8,345 bases of DNA, from assembly GCA_903898975.1 (NCBI GenBank), contig CAIUHT010000516.1:1-8345 (forward strand). The letters are read 5' to 3'. Shown in pieces: positions 1-8,345 of this stretch (the stretch's first letter is position 1; each line of letters starts with the position of its first letter). The DNA is from an uncultured Planctomycetaceae bacterium. Lineage in GTDB: Bacteria > Planctomycetota > Planctomycetia > Planctomycetales > Planctomycetaceae. Below the pieces are notes generated by a model. It was given only the letters and a program-made list of their open reading frames with translations. It searched no databases and was not told the DNA's origin. The translations under genes and the position numbers were made by a program.

Positions 1-609
1 GCGACGGGCATGATTCTCAACGCCCTGATGGAGGCGTTCTTCGTTCCCAACCTGGCGAACCTGAGTGAACTGGTCCGGACGGGCGGGCTCGATTTCGCGC
101 TGCTCAAGCCCATCGACACGCAGTTCCTGATCTCGTTCGAAAAGGTTGACCTCGGGGCGTTGTTCCAGCTGCTGTTGCCGCTGGGATTGCTGGGGCATGC
201 CGTCGCCACGGGGGCGGGAACCGTGTCGCTGGGCCAGGTCGTCGCCTACCTGGCCTTCCTGCTGCTGGCGCTGCTGTTCTACTACAGCCTGATGCTGGTG
301 TTTGCGAGCACCAGTGTCTGGCTGGGACGCAACCAGGGGCTGTACGAGTTCTGGTTCTATATCACCATCTTCGCGCGCTATCCCCGCGATATCTACCAGG
401 GCTCGCTGATCGCCGATTCGGTCCGTTTCGCCTTCAGCTACCTGCTTCCGATCCTGCTGGTCGTGACAGTTCCCGCCCGGATCATCGTGGGCAAGGTGCT
501 CGAGCCCCACTGGGTGGGGTGGATGCTGATCGCCACCCTGGTTGCCCTGGTGCTGTCGCGATTCATCTTCCACCGGGCGCTCGCCAGTTACCGCTCGGCC
601 AGCAGTTGA
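1..609 (+). CDS. ABC-2 type transporter permease, DUF990 family (5' partial)
   Basis: Membrane subunit of an ABC transporter of unknown substrate, of the DUF990/ABC-2 type. The frame is open to the left edge (the three codons before the ATG at 10 read Ala-Thr-Gly), so the true start is outside the window. These permeases usually run to about 260 residues, so roughly the first 60 are missing. Numbering from the ATG at 10, I see the family-like RTGGLDFALLKP segment (23-34), hydrophobic spans near 51-72, 76-101, 137-163 and 169-190, and an ARYPRDIY motif (122-129) in the loop before the third span, where this family has a conserved Arg-Tyr-Pro. No ATP-binding subunit is visible; family members normally sit beside a second DUF990 permease and an ATPase, probably upstream here. 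The substrate cannot be read from sequence. Confidence 0.85.
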   Translation, partial: ATGMILNALMEAFFVPNLANLSELVRTGGLDFALLKPIDTQFLISFEKVDLGALFQLLLPLGLLGHAVATGAGTVSLGQVVAYLAFLLLALLFYYSLMLVFASTSVWLGRNQGLYEFWFYITIFARYPRDIYQGSLIADSVRFAFSYLLPILLVVTVPARIIVGKVLEPHWVGWMLIATLVALVLSRFIFHRALASYRSASS

Positions 610-650
610 GGCTGGCCTCACGCGGTTGCCCAGTCCCCGCCCCACGATTG

Positions 651-668
651 CCTTCTCTTTCTCTCTCT
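651..668 (+). other. 18-nt pyrimidine tract before the hydrolase start
   Basis: An uninterrupted run of C and T occupies 651-668 and ends 4 nt before the ATG at 673, where a Shine-Dalgarno sequence would normally lie. No purine-rich ribosome site is present. Pyrimidine-rich leaders can be bound by ribosomal protein S1, but a role here is inference; the run could also be chance. Confidence 0.3.
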
Positions 669-672
669 GCCC

Positions 673-1695
673 ATGACCGCTCCAAAGAACTCTTCGATGC
701 CCCGTCTGCTGACAGGACTGCTCCTGCTGGGTCTGCTGTGCCCGGCACTCGGGCCCAGCGCACTGGCCCAGGACAAGGGGGCGACAGGTGAGGCGGCGAC
801 AGGAGGGGCCGCGACAGCCAACCGCCTGCAGGAGCTGGTGAAGCAAGCGCGACGGGTGGTCTGCCTGGGCGACAGCATCACCGCGGCAGGGCAGTATGTG
901 ACCGCCTTCGAGGTGTGGCTGCAGACCCGCGACTGGCCCCAGCGGCCGGTCGTGATTGACGCGGGTCTTCCCAGTGAAACGGTGTCGGGCCTGAGCGAGG
1001 AGGGGCACGCCGGTGGACAGTTCCCCCGACCCGCGCTGTCCGAGCGACTGGAGCGGGTGCTCAAGGTGACTCAGCCCGACCTGGTCATTGCCTGCTACGG
1101 GATGAACTGTGGCATCTACCAGCCCTTCGACCTCGAACGCTTCCGCCGCTACCAGGACGGGATTCGCCAGTTGCACAAGGCGGTGCAGGGAGTGGGCGCC
1201 CAACTGATCCTGCTGACGCCGCCGTTCTATGACGATCGCCGCTCTCCCCGGGAGTTTCGGTACAACGACGTGCTGCAGCGATACGGCGACTGGCTGGTGC
1301 AGCAGCGGGAGGCGGGGTGGAATGTGATCGACGTGCATTCCGCGATGACCGCTGAGGTGGCCCGGCGACGGGAAACCCAGCCCGACTTCACCTTCCAGCC
1401 CGATGGGGTGCATCCGAATGACGAGGGGCACTGGTTCATCGCCTCGCGGCTCATCGCCGGCCTGGGGGATGGACCCTCCGCCGAGGCGGCATCCCCCCGG
1501 GCCCTGCTCGAAGCGCGGGGCCTGCCCGTGGCGATGCTTCCCCTGTTGCAGCAGCGGACTGCCCTGTTGCGGGACGCGTATGTTCACGCGGCCGGGCACA
1601 AGCGGCCGGGAGTCAACCCGGGCCGGCCACTGCCCGAGGCACTCGAGACCGCGAAGCAACTCGAGGTGAAGATCGCCGAACTGCGGGGGAAGTAG
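673..1695 (+). CDS. Exported SGNH/GDSL-family hydrolase
   Basis: Predicted secreted esterase/lipase-like enzyme of the SGNH superfamily, 340 residues. A signal peptide is clear: a hydrophobic core at about 11-28 and an A-L-A site with cleavage likely after Ala32. The SGNH blocks follow in order: GDSIT with nucleophile Ser68, Gly106 in the SETVSG stretch, GMNCG with Asn145, and DGVHPN with Asp244 and His247. The catalytic set is complete. A C-terminal extension (about 275-340) includes 'LLRDAYVHAAGHKRPG', a tail I associate with planctomycete members. The substrate is unknown; carbohydrate O-acetyl esterase or lipid esterase activity are both possible. An ATG at 697 (Met9) would give a more compact signal peptide, and neither start has a Shine-Dalgarno. 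The gene begins 63 bp after the permease, so co-transcription is possible, but the functions do not obviously connect. Confidence 0.9.
   Translation: MTAPKNSSMPRLLTGLLLLGLLCPALGPSALAQDKGATGEAATGGAATANRLQELVKQARRVVCLGDSITAAGQYVTAFEVWLQTRDWPQRPVVIDAGLPSETVSGLSEEGHAGGQFPRPALSERLERVLKVTQPDLVIACYGMNCGIYQPFDLERFRRYQDGIRQLHKAVQGVGAQLILLTPPFYDDRRSPREFRYNDVLQRYGDWLVQQREAGWNVIDVHSAMTAEVARRRETQPDFTFQPDGVHPNDEGHWFIASRLIAGLGDGPSAEAASPRALLEARGLPVAMLPLLQQRTALLRDAYVHAAGHKRPGVNPGRPLPEALETAKQLEVKIAELRGK
781..817 (+). repeat. In-frame 15-bp imperfect tandem repeat in the hydrolase linker
   Basis: The heptamer GCGACAG begins at 781, 796 and 811, giving about 2.5 copies of a 15-bp unit. It encodes the low-complexity Ala-Thr-Gly stretch A-T-G-E-A / A-T-G-G-A / A-T-A (residues 37-49) between the signal peptide and the catalytic domain. 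Because 15 is a multiple of 3, copy-number change would only alter linker length. Confidence 0.55.
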
Positions 1696-1728
1696 ACCCT
1701 GCGTCACTCCGACGGGTCGAGGGAGCCG

Positions 1729-1761
1729 GACCACGGGGGCGACGTCGGGGGCTCCGTGGTT
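1729..1761 (+). terminator. Weak hairpin downstream of the hydrolase (possible terminator)
   Basis: Arms 1729-1738 and 1752-1761 can form a 10-bp stem with two G-T wobbles around a 13-nt loop, beginning 33 bp after the hydrolase stop codon. No T-run follows, so it is not a canonical Rho-independent terminator. A competing 6-bp stem (GGAGCC at 1722-1727 with GGCTCC at 1750-1755) overlaps the same arms. Confidence 0.25.
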
Positions 1762-1878
1762 GGCCAGGCTCGGTCAGTGTCGATGGGACGAGTGGCGATT
1801 GGGGTGGAAGCGTCTGTTCGGGCAAACCGAGGTGCTGTGGCGAAGTGACGCGCGGCAAACCGGAGTGAACGGGACGAA

Positions 1879-1995
1879 CGCAGCGGCCAGGGTCAGTGGC
1901 ATGGGTCAGCGGCTTGAGTCAGCGGCTTGAGTCAGCGGCTTGAGTCAGTGGCCCAGGTCAGTGGGCTGGGGCAGCGGGCTGGGGCAGCGGGGGTT
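1879..1995. repeat. 13-bp tandem repeat array, about nine units
   Basis: Nine consecutive 13-bp units start at 1879, 1892, 1905, 1918, 1931, 1944, 1957, 1970 and 1983. The three central units (1905-1943) are identical, GTCAGCGGCTTGA, and units on both sides diverge progressively while keeping a CAG-Y-GG core. The joins after the identical units create the odd palindrome TGAGTCA at 1915-1921, 1928-1934 and 1941-1947. The array is non-coding and ends about 85 bp before the candidate -10 of the kinase gene. It may be a mutable minisatellite or a repeated protein-binding site; nothing here decides between these. Confidence 0.85.
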
Positions 1996-2055
1996 GGTCA
2001 TGGCATCGCGCTGGGCGGGTGGCGGTTGTCGCGGGTTGAGGCCCGGCCCGCGTGG

Positions 2056-2085
2056 CAGACTTTTCCCCCCCAATTCGGCTAGAAT
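2056..2085 (+). promoter_or_regulatory. Candidate promoter of the kinase-phosphatase operon
   Basis: TAGAAT at 2080-2085 is a good -10-like hexamer (five of six bases match TATAAT) and lies in the most AT-relaxed part of the gap. The best -35 at 18-bp spacing, CAGACT at 2056-2061, is poor, and the spacer carries a run of seven C (2065-2071). Transcription would start near 2092, about 68 nt before the ATG at 2160, and that would exclude the GTG at 2052 as a start codon. Confidence 0.35.
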
Positions 2086-2159
2086 CGCCCGCCAGAGGCA
2101 CCGAGTGGGGCTCGGTGGCATCGACTCTTGTCTGTATTCTCAGGCCATTGGTCCACTCC

Positions 2160-3737
2160 ATGTCCGGCACCGGCGATTCCCAGAGCCCTCAGGCCAGCGA
2201 GGGGACCGAGATTCCTGCGGAGTCGATCGGCGAGTTCCGGCTGCTGCGGCGGTTGGGGCAGGGGGGGATGGCCGAGGTCTACCTGGCCGAGCAGACCAGC
2301 CTGAAGCGGCCCGTGGCGCTGAAGCTGCTGCGTCGCGAGCGACTGGAGAGCGCGGGGGCGGTCGAGCGGTTCGAGACCGAGGCGCTGGCCGCCGCGGCGC
2401 TCAACCACCCGAATATTGTCTCGGTCTACCTGGTTGGGGAGCATGCGGGGCGGAAGTTCCTGGTGCAGGAGTACGTGTCCGGGGGGAATCTGCGGGAGCG
2501 GGTGCAGAAGCAGGGGGCGTTGGATGCCGAGCAGGGTTTGCGGCTGCTTGAGCAGGCGGCCAGTGCGCTGTCGGCGGCCCACAAGCAGGGAATTGTGCAC
2601 CGCGACATCAAGCCCGAGAACCTGCTGCTGACCGAGCAGGGGGACGTGAAGGTCGCCGACTTCGGCCTGGCGCAGCTCACGCTGGCAGGCGTGCGGAACA
2701 ACCTGACCCAGGAAGGGCTGACCCTGGGGACGCCCCTGTACATGAGCCCCGAGCAGGTCAGCGACAGCAAGCTGGACCAGCGGAGCGACCTGTACTCACT
2801 GGGGGTGACGTTCTACCACGTGCTCGCCGGCCAACCGCCGTATTCGGGCAAGACGGCATTGGCGGTCGCCATGCAGCACGCCGACCCGAAACAGAAGCCG
2901 CAACCGCTGGCCGAACTCCGTCCCGACCTCCCCTTGGTCGTGTGCCGGATTGTGCACAAGCTGATGGCCAAGGATGTCACCCGCCGGTACCAGGCGGCGG
3001 AGGACCTGCTGGCCGACCTGAAGCGGTTGCGGGAACGGGGCGCGGCACCCATGGGGCGCGACACCGCGCAACTGGAGGCCGAGCGGGAAGAACAGCCACC
3101 GCCACAGCTGACCTGGAAGGAGTGGCTGTGGCAGACGCCCGACTCGGGCTGGGCCGGTTTTGGCAGTTGGATGGTTTTGACCGCAGTCCTGGTTGGGGCG
3201 GCGGGGGCTGGCCTGGGGTGGCTGCGGCGCACGCCCGATCCCTTCCGGCACGCCCCGCGCAGCGAGCCAACCATTCCGAACCAGGGTTCGGCCGAGCGGC
3301 AGTATTTTCATGCGTTGATGCTCCGCGACAGCATCCCGGCATGGAAAGCGGTGATTGCCCTCTATCCCGAGAAGCAGTTCTTCCGCAACGCGGCGCTGCA
3401 GCGGCTGGCCGAACTGCACCTGTTCCGCGGCGAGTTTCTCGAGGCTTCGGGATATTTTGATCAGCTGGCCGAGCTGCCCGGGGCCGATCAGCGATTGCGG
3501 GCTTTTGGCCGGGCGGGCCAGGCGATCCTGAAGAGTCTCAACAAGGATTACGGTGGTTCGCAGGCGCAGATCTCGGAACTCTCAGCCAGTTTTTCGGAAT
3601 TCGACCCCTGGCTGCGGAACCAGTTGGCCGATGCGGTGGAACGGAATCGCAAGGCGCTCAATACAGAGCTGACGGCGAACCTCCGGAAGATGGTGGAACA
3701 GCGGGATGCTGAGGCCGAGTCCGAACCACGCAATTGA
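2160..3737 (+). CDS. Transmembrane Hanks-type Ser/Thr protein kinase with C-terminal helical-repeat region
   Basis: Protein kinase of 525 residues from the ATG at 2160. The kinase domain spans about 26-290 with an intact catalytic set: glycine loop GQGGMAEV (33-40), ATP-anchoring Lys55 in VALK, helix-C Glu74, HRDIKPEN (147-154), DFG (167-169) and the APE-like SPE (196-198). Thr183 and Thr188 in the activation segment are candidate autophosphorylation sites. A linker (about 295-330) leads to one membrane span (about 331-355), then a TPR-like helical region (about 377-460) and a charged C-terminal tail. An in-frame GTG at 2052 would add 36 residues without domain character and lies upstream of the candidate transcription start, so I chose the ATG, which has no Shine-Dalgarno. 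The next gene overlaps or directly abuts it. The signal sensed is unknown; the C-terminal region is the likely sensor or partner-binding part. Confidence 0.9.
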   Translation: MSGTGDSQSPQASEGTEIPAESIGEFRLLRRLGQGGMAEVYLAEQTSLKRPVALKLLRRERLESAGAVERFETEALAAAALNHPNIVSVYLVGEHAGRKFLVQEYVSGGNLRERVQKQGALDAEQGLRLLEQAASALSAAHKQGIVHRDIKPENLLLTEQGDVKVADFGLAQLTLAGVRNNLTQEGLTLGTPLYMSPEQVSDSKLDQRSDLYSLGVTFYHVLAGQPPYSGKTALAVAMQHADPKQKPQPLAELRPDLPLVVCRIVHKLMAKDVTRRYQAAEDLLADLKRLRERGAAPMGRDTAQLEAEREEQPPPQLTWKEWLWQTPDSGWAGFGSWMVLTAVLVGAAGAGLGWLRRTPDPFRHAPRSEPTIPNQGSAERQYFHALMLRDSIPAWKAVIALYPEKQFFRNAALQRLAELHLFRGEFLEASGYFDQLAELPGADQRLRAFGRAGQAILKSLNKDYGGSQAQISELSASFSEFDPWLRNQLADAVERNRKALNTELTANLRKMVEQRDAEAESEPRN

Positions 3738-5503
3738 TGAATTCCAAAGGGGGCAAAGTGATGGCCATGCTGACAGCCGTGGCGGGCATTCCCGGCCCGC
3801 AGGATTTTCCGCTGGCGGGGGAACGCTGCATCCTGGGGCGCCTCCCCACCCACGAGGTGGTGATCGACAACGGCGCGGTCAGTCGCACGCATGCCCAGAT
3901 CACCCAGGTCCAGGGGGCATTCTTCCTGGAGGATCTGCGCAGCCGGAATGGCACGTCGCTGAACGGGGAACCGATCCAGGGGCGCGGGCAGGTCAGGCTG
4001 CGCGACAACGACCTCATCAAGATCTGCGAGGTCGAGTTGCGGTTTGTGGAGCGAACACAGCGGGTCCGGCCCAAGCTCAAGCAGCCGGACCGTGACCCCA
4101 CCGGAGTCGCGGCGACTGTCCAGGACATTCCGGGGTCGCTGTTGGGCGACGAGTTCCCGCCTCTACCAGCGCCACTTCCCGAGCTGGTGGAAGACGGGGG
4201 GAGTTCGGCCGTGGCTCACGAACTCTCGACCGCGGGATCGACCGAACTGCACGTTCGCCCCGAGCAGAAGCTGCGGGCCATTCTCGAGATCAGCCGCGAC
4301 CTGGGAGGGCAGTTGCGACTGGACCTGGTGCTCCCACGGATTCTCGCCAGCCTGTTCAAGATCTTCCCGCAGGCCGATCGGGGGGTGGTGGTCCTGGCGG
4401 AGCCGAACACGACAGATTTCAAGGTCAAGGCGTGTCGGCTGAGGTCGGAGCGGGACGACCTGAACGCCGAGCGAATCAGCACGACGATCCTGCGGGCGGC
4501 GATCTCGCAGTCGAAGTCGCTGCTGTGCGACAACACGCTGAGCGACCCGCGGTACATGTCCGAGAGCGTGACGAATCTGCGGATTCGGTCGTTCATGTGC
4601 GTGCCGCTGGCGAGCCAGGCCGGGGGCCTGCAGGGGGCCATCCAGCTCGACAGCTTCGGGCTGGGGAAGGCGTTTCGGCAGGAAGATCTCGACCTGCTGA
4701 CCGCGGTCTGCGCCCAGGCGTCACTGGCGATTGAGAATGCCCGACTGCACGAACAGTCCCTGGCCCAGGTCGAGCTGGATCGTGATCTGCAGTTCTCGAT
4801 CCAGGTGCAGCAGAGTTTCCTTCCGGCCACTCGACCCCCCTTGGCCGGGTATGCGGTGTTCGACGTCTATCGTCCGGCCCGCAGCGTGGGGGGCGACCTG
4901 TTCGACTACATCCCGCTGCCCGATGGCCGCACGGTCATCACGCTGGGTGATGTCGCGGGCAAGGGGTTCGCCGCCGCCCTGCTGATGGCCCGGATGACCA
5001 GCGAATCGCGATCGGCCCTGCTGGCCAGCGGCGCCCCGGCCCAGGCGATGACCGACCTGAACCACCGGCTGGCCGACGGCAGCCTGGGGCATCGCTTCAT
5101 CACCATGCTGATGCTGGCGGTCCAGCCGGGGAGTTCCGAACTGACCATGGTGAATGCCGGTCATCCACCCCCGCTGCTGCGCTCGGCCAATGGCACCGTC
5201 ACATCGCTGGGGATCAAGAGCTCCGGTCTCCCGCTGGGAATCGAGCCTGCCTGGACTTACGAGCAGTCTCAGTTCGAGCTGTGTCCCGGCGACACCCTGC
5301 TGCTGTTCACCGATGGGGTCACCGACGCGGTCGACCCCAGCCGCCACTGCTTTGGCCTGGAGCGCCTGAAGGAGTCCTTTCGTCGGGCCGGGACCGATCC
5401 CGAGTCGATCATTGACGCGGTCGTGGGCGACATCGAGCAGTTTTCGGCCGGGGCCCCCCGGGCCGACGATCTCTGCCTCATCTGCCTGACCCACACTCCA
5501 TGA
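3737..5503 (+). CDS. FHA-GAF-PP2C (SpoIIE/RsbU-type) phosphatase
   Basis: Three-domain signalling protein, 588 residues from the ATG at 3737. FHA (about 12-105) has the phosphothreonine-pocket signature: Gly34-Arg35, Ser49-x-x-His52 and Asn71-Gly72. After a proline-rich linker comes a GAF domain (about 175-338), ligand unknown. The LQFSIQVQQSFLP linker (351-363) leads to a SpoIIE-type PP2C domain (about 370-585) with the expected metal residues: GGD-LFD (Asp387, Asp390), GDVAGKG (Asp405), NAGH (473-476), FTDGVTD (Asp526) and the final Asp577-Asp578. Relatives such as RsbU dephosphorylate phosphoserine on STAS anti-anti-sigma factors, releasing a sigma factor; no STAS gene is visible here. The ATG at 3737 overlaps the kinase TGA by one base. 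An ATG at 3761 with a purine-rich site at 3747-3753 is an alternative start and would not affect FHA. Coupling to the kinase suggests FHA reads a mark the kinase makes. Confidence 0.92.
   Translation: MNSKGGKVMAMLTAVAGIPGPQDFPLAGERCILGRLPTHEVVIDNGAVSRTHAQITQVQGAFFLEDLRSRNGTSLNGEPIQGRGQVRLRDNDLIKICEVELRFVERTQRVRPKLKQPDRDPTGVAATVQDIPGSLLGDEFPPLPAPLPELVEDGGSSAVAHELSTAGSTELHVRPEQKLRAILEISRDLGGQLRLDLVLPRILASLFKIFPQADRGVVVLAEPNTTDFKVKACRLRSERDDLNAERISTTILRAAISQSKSLLCDNTLSDPRYMSESVTNLRIRSFMCVPLASQAGGLQGAIQLDSFGLGKAFRQEDLDLLTAVCAQASLAIENARLHEQSLAQVELDRDLQFSIQVQQSFLPATRPPLAGYAVFDVYRPARSVGGDLFDYIPLPDGRTVITLGDVAGKGFAAALLMARMTSESRSALLASGAPAQAMTDLNHRLADGSLGHRFITMLMLAVQPGSSELTMVNAGHPPPLLRSANGTVTSLGIKSSGLPLGIEPAWTYEQSQFELCPGDTLLLFTDGVTDAVDPSRHCFGLERLKESFRRAGTDPESIIDAVVGDIEQFSAGAPRADDLCLICLTHTP
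3747..3753 (+). promoter_or_regulatory. Possible Shine-Dalgarno favouring the internal ATG at 3761
   Basis: AAGGGGG lies 7 nt before the ATG at 3761 and is the only Shine-Dalgarno-like sequence I see near a gene start in this window. It competes with the start at 3737, which overlaps the kinase stop codon. If 3761 is used, the phosphatase has 580 residues and starts Met-Ala-Met-Leu. Confidence 0.4.
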
Positions 5504-5549
5504 TCGTCCTTCCCCACCATCGCTCGCCCCCCCTCAGGCCTGGTCCCGC

Positions 5550-7545
<1,996 letters not shown>

Positions 7546-7553
<8 letters not shown>

Positions 7554-8292
7554 CCTCGATCCCCAGGTCCCCCTCAGGCTGTCGCGGCTCATGGCCCACC
7601 TGGGGCTCTGCTCCCGTCGCGAGGCCGATGAATTCATCAGCCGCGGCCTGGTGCTGGTCGACGGCCAGCCAGTCACCACGCTGGGCACCAAGGTGCTGCC
7701 CACCCAGCAGGTCGAGTTGGCCCCGGCCGCGGTCGCCGAGCAGTCGGGCTGGGCCACGCTGCTGCTCCATAAACCGGTCGGGTATGTTTCCGGGCAGCCC
7801 GAGGACAACTACCGCCCCGCTGTGGAACTGCTCACCGCTGACCGGCGGCAGGCGGGCACTCCCGGTCCGGTGTGGACCCCCGAGATTTTCCGTGGGCTGG
7901 CCCCCGCGGGCCGCCTCGACATCGATTCGACCGGTTTGCTGGTCTTCACCCAGGATGGGCGGCTGGCCCGCCGCCTGACGGGTGACCAGGGAGAGATCGA
8001 GAAGGAGTACCTGGTGCGGGTTCGCGGGGAACTGTCGGGATCGGGCCTCAAGCAACTGTGCGAAGGGCTGTCGCTGGATGGCCGCGCCCTCCGTCCCGCC
8101 CAGGTGGAGTGGCTCAACCAGGATCAGCTGCGGTTCGTGCTGCGCGAGGGAAGGAAACGGCAGATTCGCCGGATGTGCGAACTGGTGGGACTGCAGGTGG
8201 TGGGACTGAAGCGGGTTCGAATTGGACGCGTCCGCCTGGGGCGGCTGCCCGAAGGGGAATGGCGGTATCTCCGCCCCGACGAACAGTTTTAG
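7546..8292 (+). CDS. Pseudouridine synthase, RsuA/RluB/RluE/RluF family
   Basis: rRNA-modifying enzyme that isomerises a uridine to pseudouridine, 248 residues. An S4 RNA-binding domain occupies about 10-58. The catalytic domain has HKPVG (75-79), the GRLD motif with catalytic Asp125, the KEY segment with Tyr155, and the EGRKRQIRRM motif (201-210) typical of this family. The C-terminal half (QIRRMCE, then LGRLPEGEWR) resembles E. coli RluF, which modifies a uridine in the 23S rRNA peptidyl-transferase region, more than RsuA. The exact target cannot be fixed from sequence, so no symbol is given. The start at 7546 overlaps the helicase stop in ATGAGTGA, suggesting translational coupling; an ATG at 7498 would add 16 residues and lengthen the overlap to 56 bp, so I rejected it. 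Residues 83-118, between HKPVG and GRLD, look like a somewhat long loop. Confidence 0.92.
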
Positions 8293-8302
8293 AACGCTGG
8301 TG

Positions 8303-8343
8303 GCAATGCGGGTTTCCGCGACGGGCATGCGTGGCCCGCTTGC
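8303..8343 (+). terminator. Imperfect inverted repeat after the pseudouridine synthase
   Basis: GCAA (8303-8306) and GCGGG (8308-8312) pair with CCCGC (8335-8339) and TTGC (8340-8343), giving a 9-bp stem with one bulged T at 8307 and a 22-nt loop. It begins 10 bp after the stop codon, a typical place for a transcript end. The window stops before any T-run could be seen, and an inner 5-bp stem (CGGGC 8322-8326 with GCCCG 8334-8338) competes with it. Confidence 0.35.
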
Positions 8344-8345
8344 GC

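Larger units (their letters stand above)
1696..2159. other. 464-bp non-coding gap with hairpin, repeats and candidate promoter
   Basis: I see no convincing gene here on either strand; the open frames crossing it lack recognisable domains and arise from GC-rich sequence. In order it contains: an imperfect hairpin at 1729-1761; two copies of the 9-mer GGCAAACCG at 1821-1829 and 1854-1862, 33 bp apart; a 13-bp tandem repeat array at 1879-1995; a G-rich stretch; and a short pyrimidine/AT-rich break at 2061-2085 with a -10-like hexamer. It separates two probable transcription units, the hydrolase and the kinase-phosphatase pair. Confidence 0.6.

Noticed and set aside
1879..1995. CRISPR array or replication iterons
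   Set aside because: Units are directly adjacent with no spacers, and there is no cas gene. No initiator gene or clear AT-rich unwinding region supports an origin.
2052..2159. GTG at 2052 as the kinase start, adding 36 residues
   Set aside because: The extension has no kinase features, and the candidate -10 at 2080-2085 would put transcription start inside it.
1940..2551. Open + frame running from the tandem repeat into the kinase gene
   Set aside because: It is Gly/Arg/Ala-rich low-complexity sequence, out of frame with the kinase and without a domain.
5504..5549. Promoter or terminator between the phosphatase and the helicase
   Set aside because: The 46-bp gap is C-rich and shows no stem longer than the AGGCCT palindrome and no -10-like hexamer, so read-through into the helicase seems more likely.
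8318..8329. 12-mer GCGACGGGCATG shared with window positions 1-12
   Set aside because: In a GC-rich window of this length a few 12-base matches are expected by chance, and one copy lies inside a coding region with no other shared sequence around it.

Overview
The window is GC-rich bacterial chromosome that is almost fully coding. All six genes lie on the + strand. The gene mix suggests a planctomycete: a membrane Ser/Thr kinase with a C-terminal helical-repeat region, a secreted SGNH hydrolase with a 'GHKRPG' C-terminal extension, an FHA-GAF-PP2C phosphatase, and starts that mostly lack Shine-Dalgarno sequences. This assignment is inferred from gene content; no rRNA or other marker gene is present. 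I see no mobile element, CRISPR array, tRNA or phage gene.

Layout: (1) 1-609, the 3' part of an ABC-2 type permease (DUF990 family) whose start lies left of the window. (2) 673-1695, an exported SGNH/GDSL hydrolase. (3) 1696-2159, a 464-bp non-coding gap with a weak hairpin, a 13-bp tandem repeat array (three perfect copies among about nine units) and a candidate promoter. (4) 2160-3737, a transmembrane Hanks-type kinase. (5) 3737-5503, an FHA-GAF-SpoIIE/RsbU-type phosphatase whose first possible ATG overlaps the kinase stop codon. (6) 5550-7553, a DinG/XPD-family helicase. (7) 7546-8292, an RsuA/RluF-family pseudouridine synthase that overlaps the helicase by 8 bp, followed by an inverted repeat that may terminate the operon.

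The kinase and phosphatase probably work together. The kinase has every catalytic motif and one membrane span. The phosphatase carries a phosphothreonine-reading FHA domain, a GAF sensor domain and a complete metal-dependent PP2C catalytic domain. A plausible circuit is that kinase autophosphorylation, or phosphorylation of a partner, recruits or activates the phosphatase through FHA, and the phosphatase then acts on a STAS-type anti-anti-sigma factor encoded elsewhere. The helicase and pseudouridine synthase are unrelated housekeeping functions that may be co-transcribed downstream.

The points most worth checking are the kinase/FHA-phosphatase pair, the 13-bp repeat array upstream of its promoter, and the helicase, which keeps three Fe-S cysteines in canonical spacing but has serine where the fourth is expected. 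Most of the window is otherwise ordinary, and I found no clearly new type of system.
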